A stretch of DNA of 64,000 nucleotides. Source: Methanomicrobium mobile BP. Lineage in GTDB: Archaea > Halobacteriota > Methanomicrobia > Methanomicrobiales > Methanomicrobiaceae. A model generated the notes under the pieces. It did no database searches, was not told the origin of the DNA, and saw nothing but the letters and a program-made list of their open reading frames with translations. The translations under genes and the position numbers were made by a program. Positions 60,366-64,000 of the stretch are shown here, one piece after another. Numbering within the stretch: the first letter of the stretch is position 1; every line of letters starts with the position of its first letter. Location of the stretch: NCBI RefSeq assembly GCF_000711215.1, contig NZ_JOMF01000009.1, positions 1 through 64,000 of the forward strand, written 5' to 3'.

Positions 60366-61084
60366 AATTTTTACCTGTTTCAGTAATGGGTTATTTTGAT
60401 TGAATATAAAATTTGTTATTTAATGTATTTTCTTAACGATTCTTCATTCAAGCCCGCACTAACTGTATTTTACAAAATATATTTGTTAACTTATTGTCAT
60501 TAAAAAATAAGAACATCTATAGAATTCCAAATATAAAATATTTCCTTTATTTATACAGCCTCTGAAATTCTTTACGGATACGACGTAAAATATACCTTAC
60601 AACATATGCAACAAAACATATATTATTAACAGATCTGTTGAACTTGCAATGATCTTACACGAGGTATCATTACATTAATTATATATATTGTACTTTTAGA
60701 TAAAATGAGCAAAACAGATTGATTTTGACAGGCATTTGACAGGCAATTGACAATCAAAAAAGGTTAACAAAGCCGGTAAAGTTAACGTGCCACAGCAAAG
60801 GGTCAAAATCGGACGAAAATCCGGCGGAATTCAGACCGAATCAGACCGAAAGATCATGAATCGGTTAAACAATATTCATGTACGATCGGGTCCGCGGATA
60901 TCGCTTGCGCCCGTGCCTCACGGACGGGGAAGATGATTGGGAGAGGTCGGGACAGGAATGGGAACAGGAATGATCATAATACGAACGCCGTATCATGCCG
61001 CATATCGACACCTGCCATACGCAACAGCGCCGAGAATAAAAGCACGCAACAGTATCACAAAACCGAAAAACGCCGAAAAAACGA
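60366..61084. other. 719-bp intergenic region upstream of fdhA
   Basis: The first 300 bp upstream of fdhA are strongly AT-rich, with several TTTATA/TTATATAT stretches (for example about 60676-60690), and must carry its promoter and any formate- or metal-responsive sites. The remainder is higher in GC, contains a short duplicate AATCAGACCGAA, and has no convincing gene. An apparent frame at 60937-61131 runs into the tRNA and is rejected. Confidence 0.5.
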
Positions 61085-61156
61085 TGGACAAAGCGGGAAT
61101 TGAACCCGCGGCCTCTACCATGCCAAGGTAGCGATCTCCCACTGATCTACTTGCCC
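61085..61156 (-). tRNA. tRNA-Ala (GGC)
   Basis: On the minus strand, GGGCAAG pairs with TTTGTCC in the acceptor (two G-U pairs), followed by discriminator A. The D arm (GATCAGTGGGAGATC), anticodon stem CTACC/GGTAG with loop TTGGCAT, and T arm GCGGGTTCAATTCCCGC are complete. The anticodon GGC reads the Ala codon GCC. There is no intron and no encoded CCA. Confidence 0.93.
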
Positions 61157-61413
61157 GTAAAAGTGTGCTATTATAATTTGACGCTGTAGGATAAAAGAAT
61201 TTGTTTTTGTATTGCCAATCGCGGAGATGAAAACCCGCTTTGACGGCGGGTGAATGGCGTCGGGGATGATAGCGGCGGATGAATACCGCAAACCGATCCG
61301 CGAACCGATAACCGTTAACTCCCGAGAGAACATATAATGAGAGAACATATAATTAAAAACACGGCGTAAATACACGGCGTAAATACACGGCAAACATAAT
61401 CGGGACAGTCAAA

Positions 61414-61968
61414 ATGAGAGAAGAATACAGAAAATCCGCACACATCTTCTTCGGCATAATAATAGCCCTCTTCATATACTTTGCCGACCGCATCACCGCA
61501 ACCGCGGTTCTCGGAACAGTAATTCTACTCTCGCTCTGCATATCCGCGGCAATATACAAAGGAAAATACATCCCCCTCTTCTCCCCCATAGTCGCCGGAC
61601 TCGAACGTGAAGGCGTCTTCCCCGGAAAAGGAACCATACTCTTCTTCATCGGCACCTTCATCTGTCTCCTCCTCTTCCAGAAGGAATACGTCGTCGCCTC
61701 CGTGCTCGTGCTCTCCTTCCTCGACGGCGTCTCGACCATAGTCGGCATAAACTTCGGAAAAACGCGGATTTACAAGCACAAATCGCTGGAAGGCTCACTC
61801 AGCGGCATAATCTGCGGATTCCTCGCACTGTACCTCTTCCTTCCGATACCGCCCGTCACAGCCGCCGTCACAGCCGTAATCGCAGGCATAACCGAGCTCA
61901 TCTCTCCCGTCGACGACAACCTCACCATACCGATAGCCGTCTGCATAGCCCTCACCCTTCTCCCATGA
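61414..61968 (+). CDS. polyprenol/dolichol kinase-like membrane protein
   Basis: The 184-residue membrane protein has the SEC59/DGK1-like pattern: EYRKSAHIFFGIIIALFIYF (the RK.xH start), SFLDGVSTIVGINFGKTRIY with the conserved D..A..G..+GK element, SLEGSLSGIICGFL and ELISPVDDNLTIPI. These CTP-dependent kinases phosphorylate dolichol, diacylglycerol or similar isoprenoid alcohols. Several helices span the membrane. A set of duplicated ACACGGCGTAAAT and GAGAGAACATATAAT units lies directly upstream. Confidence 0.82.
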   Translation: MREEYRKSAHIFFGIIIALFIYFADRITATAVLGTVILLSLCISAAIYKGKYIPLFSPIVAGLEREGVFPGKGTILFFIGTFICLLLFQKEYVVASVLVLSFLDGVSTIVGINFGKTRIYKHKSLEGSLSGIICGFLALYLFLPIPPVTAAVTAVIAGITELISPVDDNLTIPIAVCIALTLLP

Positions 61969-62224
61969 CCCCGCGATTCCGCATCCGACTCCAAAATCCG
62001 ACTCCAATCCCGCGGGCAAAATGACTGTATAATATGAGTTACTTACCTTACTGATAATACAGCGATAATACACAGCCTGCGGAAATACGGACACCGTTAC
62101 CGCACGTTGCCGGCGGATAAACGGCAACAAAGCCCGTTACCGCGGACTCGCGGGACAAAACACAAGAGAAAATGTATATCTCTTTTCAGATCAGTGAATT
62201 ATAGAAGAAACATCGGGGAGAAAC

Positions 62225-62719
62225 ATGGAAGAAGAAGCGAGAAAAATACTGCAACGGCTGATAATTGTCTCCGTAATCCTTGTAATATCAATAATTTTAA
62301 ACGTCCTGCTCTATATGGGAAGCATACAGCCCGTCAGCTGCCCGTCCCCGGACACCGCGGCAGTACAGGGCTACACATCGCAGTCCATGTCATATCTTGA
62401 CTACTCCGGCGTATCGCTCGAAGGCGCCGAACTCGCCAAGATAAACGCATACAAGACGAAATTCGCCGGCGCAGACCTCAGAAGAGCCGACCTCCACGGC
62501 GCAAAGATGACCCTTGCCGACCTCACGGGCGCAGACCTCTCGGGAGCCGACCTCGTCGGCGCCAAACTGGACTACGCCATCCTCAGAAACGCCGACCTCA
62601 CGGGAGCGGACTTAAGCTACGCCGATCTCAAATGCGCAGACCTCACCGGCGCCAACCTCAAGGACGCAATCCTCGAAGGTGCCGACATGAACTACATAAT
62701 CGGCGAATACAAGAGATAA
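62225..62719 (+). CDS. pentapeptide-repeat membrane protein
   Basis: The 164-residue protein has an N-terminal hydrophobic helix (LIIVSVILVISIILNVLLYM), a short linker, then about 16 pentapeptide repeats A(D/N)LXX from roughly residue 70 (GADLRRADLHGAKMTLADLT and onwards). Such repeats fold into a right-handed quadrilateral beta helix. With the anchor it may sit at the membrane; the ligand is unknown. A GGGGAG site lies a few bases before the ATG. Confidence 0.9.
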   Translation: MEEEARKILQRLIIVSVILVISIILNVLLYMGSIQPVSCPSPDTAAVQGYTSQSMSYLDYSGVSLEGAELAKINAYKTKFAGADLRRADLHGAKMTLADLTGADLSGADLVGAKLDYAILRNADLTGADLSYADLKCADLTGANLKDAILEGADMNYIIGEYKR

Positions 62720-62728
62720 ACGGCGAAA

Positions 62729-62822
62729 AATTATTTTTTTTTTATTTTTGTTTTTTTGTTCTTTTTGTTTTTTTGTTTGTTTTTTTGTTTTTTTTGTTCG
62801 TTTTGTTTTTTTTTTGTTTTTC
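62729..62822 (+). terminator. long T-rich tract between converging genes
   Basis: About 95 bp consist almost only of T-runs interrupted by single G or C. It follows the pentapeptide gene and fits a multi-U-tract terminator for it, while the opposite gene ends at 62887. It is also a low-complexity sequence, likely prone to length change. Confidence 0.6.
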
Positions 62823-62886
62823 ATTCAGTTTCAATCATTTCGGCGTCTTCGCGAAAGCGCCCTAAAACGACGGAAAACGCGGAAAC

Positions 62887-64000
62887 TCACACGAATTTAC
62901 CCAGCGTCGAGAGCACTCTGGCGCGTGACTTCTGCATATCGGGAACATTGAGAATCTGACCGCTCTTGATGAAGATACGGGTCATGCACCGCACCTCCTC
63001 CGGCGGCTGCGACGAAAGCGGCAGGAGAATATGGCTGCCGTCCCCATACTCATAGACCTCCTTCGCCCCGCTCTTATTCCCGCAACGCGAGACCGGAATG
63101 CCGTCGATCTCCACGATATCGAACGAAAAGTCAATCGCAGGCGCATTCGCGAGAGCACCGCCGATGCCGAACGCATCCACGCAGTCATTCAGATTCGAGA
63201 CATCCTCGGGGCTCATATCGCCGGAAAGGAAGATGCCGACCTCCGTAAAGCCGTTGATATCCAGTTCCCAGCGGAGTTCCTCGATAAGACGGCGGACACT
63301 GCCGCTGTTCTCCCGCATCTCCAGCCTCACCGCAGCCGCACCCGCCTTTGCCGCCGCAATCGCGTCATGCTTCACATCCCCGACGGTGCCGCAGACCATC
63401 ACCCGCGAGACCTCCGCCGGCATATACCTCTCGAACGCATTTCCGGCATTGTTCAGGTTGGAATGGCACATCACGAAGTTATGCGGCATCACATCGATAT
63501 GCGGAATACCCGCCGGCGCAACTGCGCTGTTAACCCCGTCAAAGCCACCGATCCATGCCGCACGCTCGACAGCGGCGACAATCGCCGGATGAACCCTTCC
63601 CGCACACAGGGAATAGACCGGAACCTTCTCCGCACACAGCTTAATGAACGCCGCCGCCGTCGCCGTTCCCGAAGCCTGACTCAGAAAACCGAGCAATGCC
63701 GTCTCGAACCTTGCGAAATCAAGATAATTGCCCGTAATCCGCATAACCGGCTCTCCCGAATAGAACATGCTCCCTTCGGGCATTGCATAGACATCGATAT
63801 CGATACCCTCCAGAAGATTCAGGGCATCGCCGAGCCCGCAGAAAATTCCCCATTCGTTCGGCAGAACCGATGCCGTAATCTCAACCGTAACCCGCGGATT
63901 GACATTATCCACGGTCAGCATATCCAGACATCTCTTCAGGCAGATATCGCTGCATTCGCCTGCTTTAATCAGTTCTTCACCTGCAATCTGAAAAATACCC
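62887..64000 (-). CDS. nicotinate phosphoribosyltransferase, 5' end outside window
   Basis: The frame remains open to the right edge, so the start is not seen. The visible 370 residues carry the type II PRTase fold of nicotinate phosphoribosyltransferase: GECSDICLKRC near the start, YAMPEGSMFYSGEPVMRITG, QASGTATAAAF, CAGRVHPAIVAAVERAAWIGG, VCGTVGDVKHDAIAA, VRLEMRENSG and FLSGDMSPEDVSNLND. It makes nicotinate mononucleotide in NAD salvage. An internal ATG at 63921 would omit conserved sequence (FQIAGEELIKAG), so it is not the start. Confidence 0.88.
   Translation of the reverse strand, partial: GIFQIAGEELIKAGECSDICLKRCLDMLTVDNVNPRVTVEITASVLPNEWGIFCGLGDALNLLEGIDIDVYAMPEGSMFYSGEPVMRITGNYLDFARFETALLGFLSQASGTATAAAFIKLCAEKVPVYSLCAGRVHPAIVAAVERAAWIGGFDGVNSAVAPAGIPHIDVMPHNFVMCHSNLNNAGNAFERYMPAEVSRVMVCGTVGDVKHDAIAAAKAGAAAVRLEMRENSGSVRRLIEELRWELDINGFTEVGIFLSGDMSPEDVSNLNDCVDAFGIGGALANAPAIDFSFDIVEIDGIPVSRCGNKSGAKEVYEYGDGSHILLPLSSQPPEEVRCMTRIFIKSGQILNVPDMQKSRARVLSTLGKFV

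Noticed and set aside
60366-61084. Riboswitch or leader RNA upstream of fdhA
   Set aside because: I could not find conserved stems or a recognisable motif; the region is mainly AT-rich promoter DNA.
60937-61131. Reading frame of 64 codons ending in AGIEPAAST
   Set aside because: Its C-terminal part is the translated complement of the tRNA-Ala gene, a common false gene.

Overview
The window is archaeal and most likely from a hydrogenotrophic, formate-using methanogen of the Methanomicrobiales. The sequence shows an FdhA/FdhB formate dehydrogenase pair, two methanofuran biosynthesis genes (mfnD, mfnF), a methanogenesis marker 11 protein, archaeal IF-5A, RNase P subunit Rpr2, a Cdc48 AAA ATPase, a RecJ-like DHH protein with S1 and OB domains, and an intron-containing tRNA with a CAU anticodon. 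No replication or rRNA genes are present to refine the placement.

Layout. 1-4 kb: DUF5714 protein and three iron-sulfur proteins (one QueG-like, two NapH-like membrane ferredoxins). 4-13 kb: ProC, a lipase-like hydrolase, a tandem pair of unknown paralogs, a methyltransferase and small membrane or secreted proteins. 13-22.4 kb: RecJ-like protein, a TrkA-C/PhoU plus SLC41-type transporter pair, RNase Z, TIM-barrel protein, UPF0200 ATPase, radical SAM activase and AroD. 22.6-30.8 kb: Cdc48 with a small heat-shock protein, methanofuran genes, a CARDB surface protein and SurE. 30.8-45.8 kb: HEAT protein, condensation-like enzyme, marker 11/homoserine dehydrogenase/ACT cluster, NAD kinase, inositol phosphatase, aIF5A, HAD hydrolase, tRNA, CRM protein/Rpr2, PurN, CNNM-type transporter, a GIY-YIG protein and unknowns. 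46.6-49.5 kb: AT-rich, apparently transferred two-gene unit (MazG-like NTP pyrophosphohydrolase plus nuclease-helicase). 49.5-51.6 kb: an intact TfoX-like gene, a decayed copy, and about 1.2 kb of non-coding DNA packed with palindromes and a 12-copy repeat array. 51.6-56.9 kb: XseA/XseB, DUF371, a second AT-rich transferred pair and a zinc-finger protein. 57-64 kb: formate dehydrogenase, tRNA-Ala, polyprenol-kinase-like protein, pentapeptide-repeat protein and a nicotinate phosphoribosyltransferase cut by the right edge.

The most unusual part is 50.4-51.6 kb. It holds at least nine short perfect or near-perfect palindromes of different sequence, five of which share the core GGTNACA-N3-TGTNACC with changes matched in both arms. 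Between them lies an array of GGTGGTCA(A/T)AAG repeats spaced mostly at 20-21 or 32-33 bp. By eye the top strand is G-rich from about 20 to 46.5 kb and C-rich from about 49.5 kb to the end, whichever strand the genes lie on. The helicase unit and repeat region therefore sit at or beside a switch in strand composition, possibly a replication terminus or origin.

Many intergenic regions, and some coding insertions, carry short tandem duplications with 10-12 bp periods. This suggests a genome prone to slippage-type expansion.
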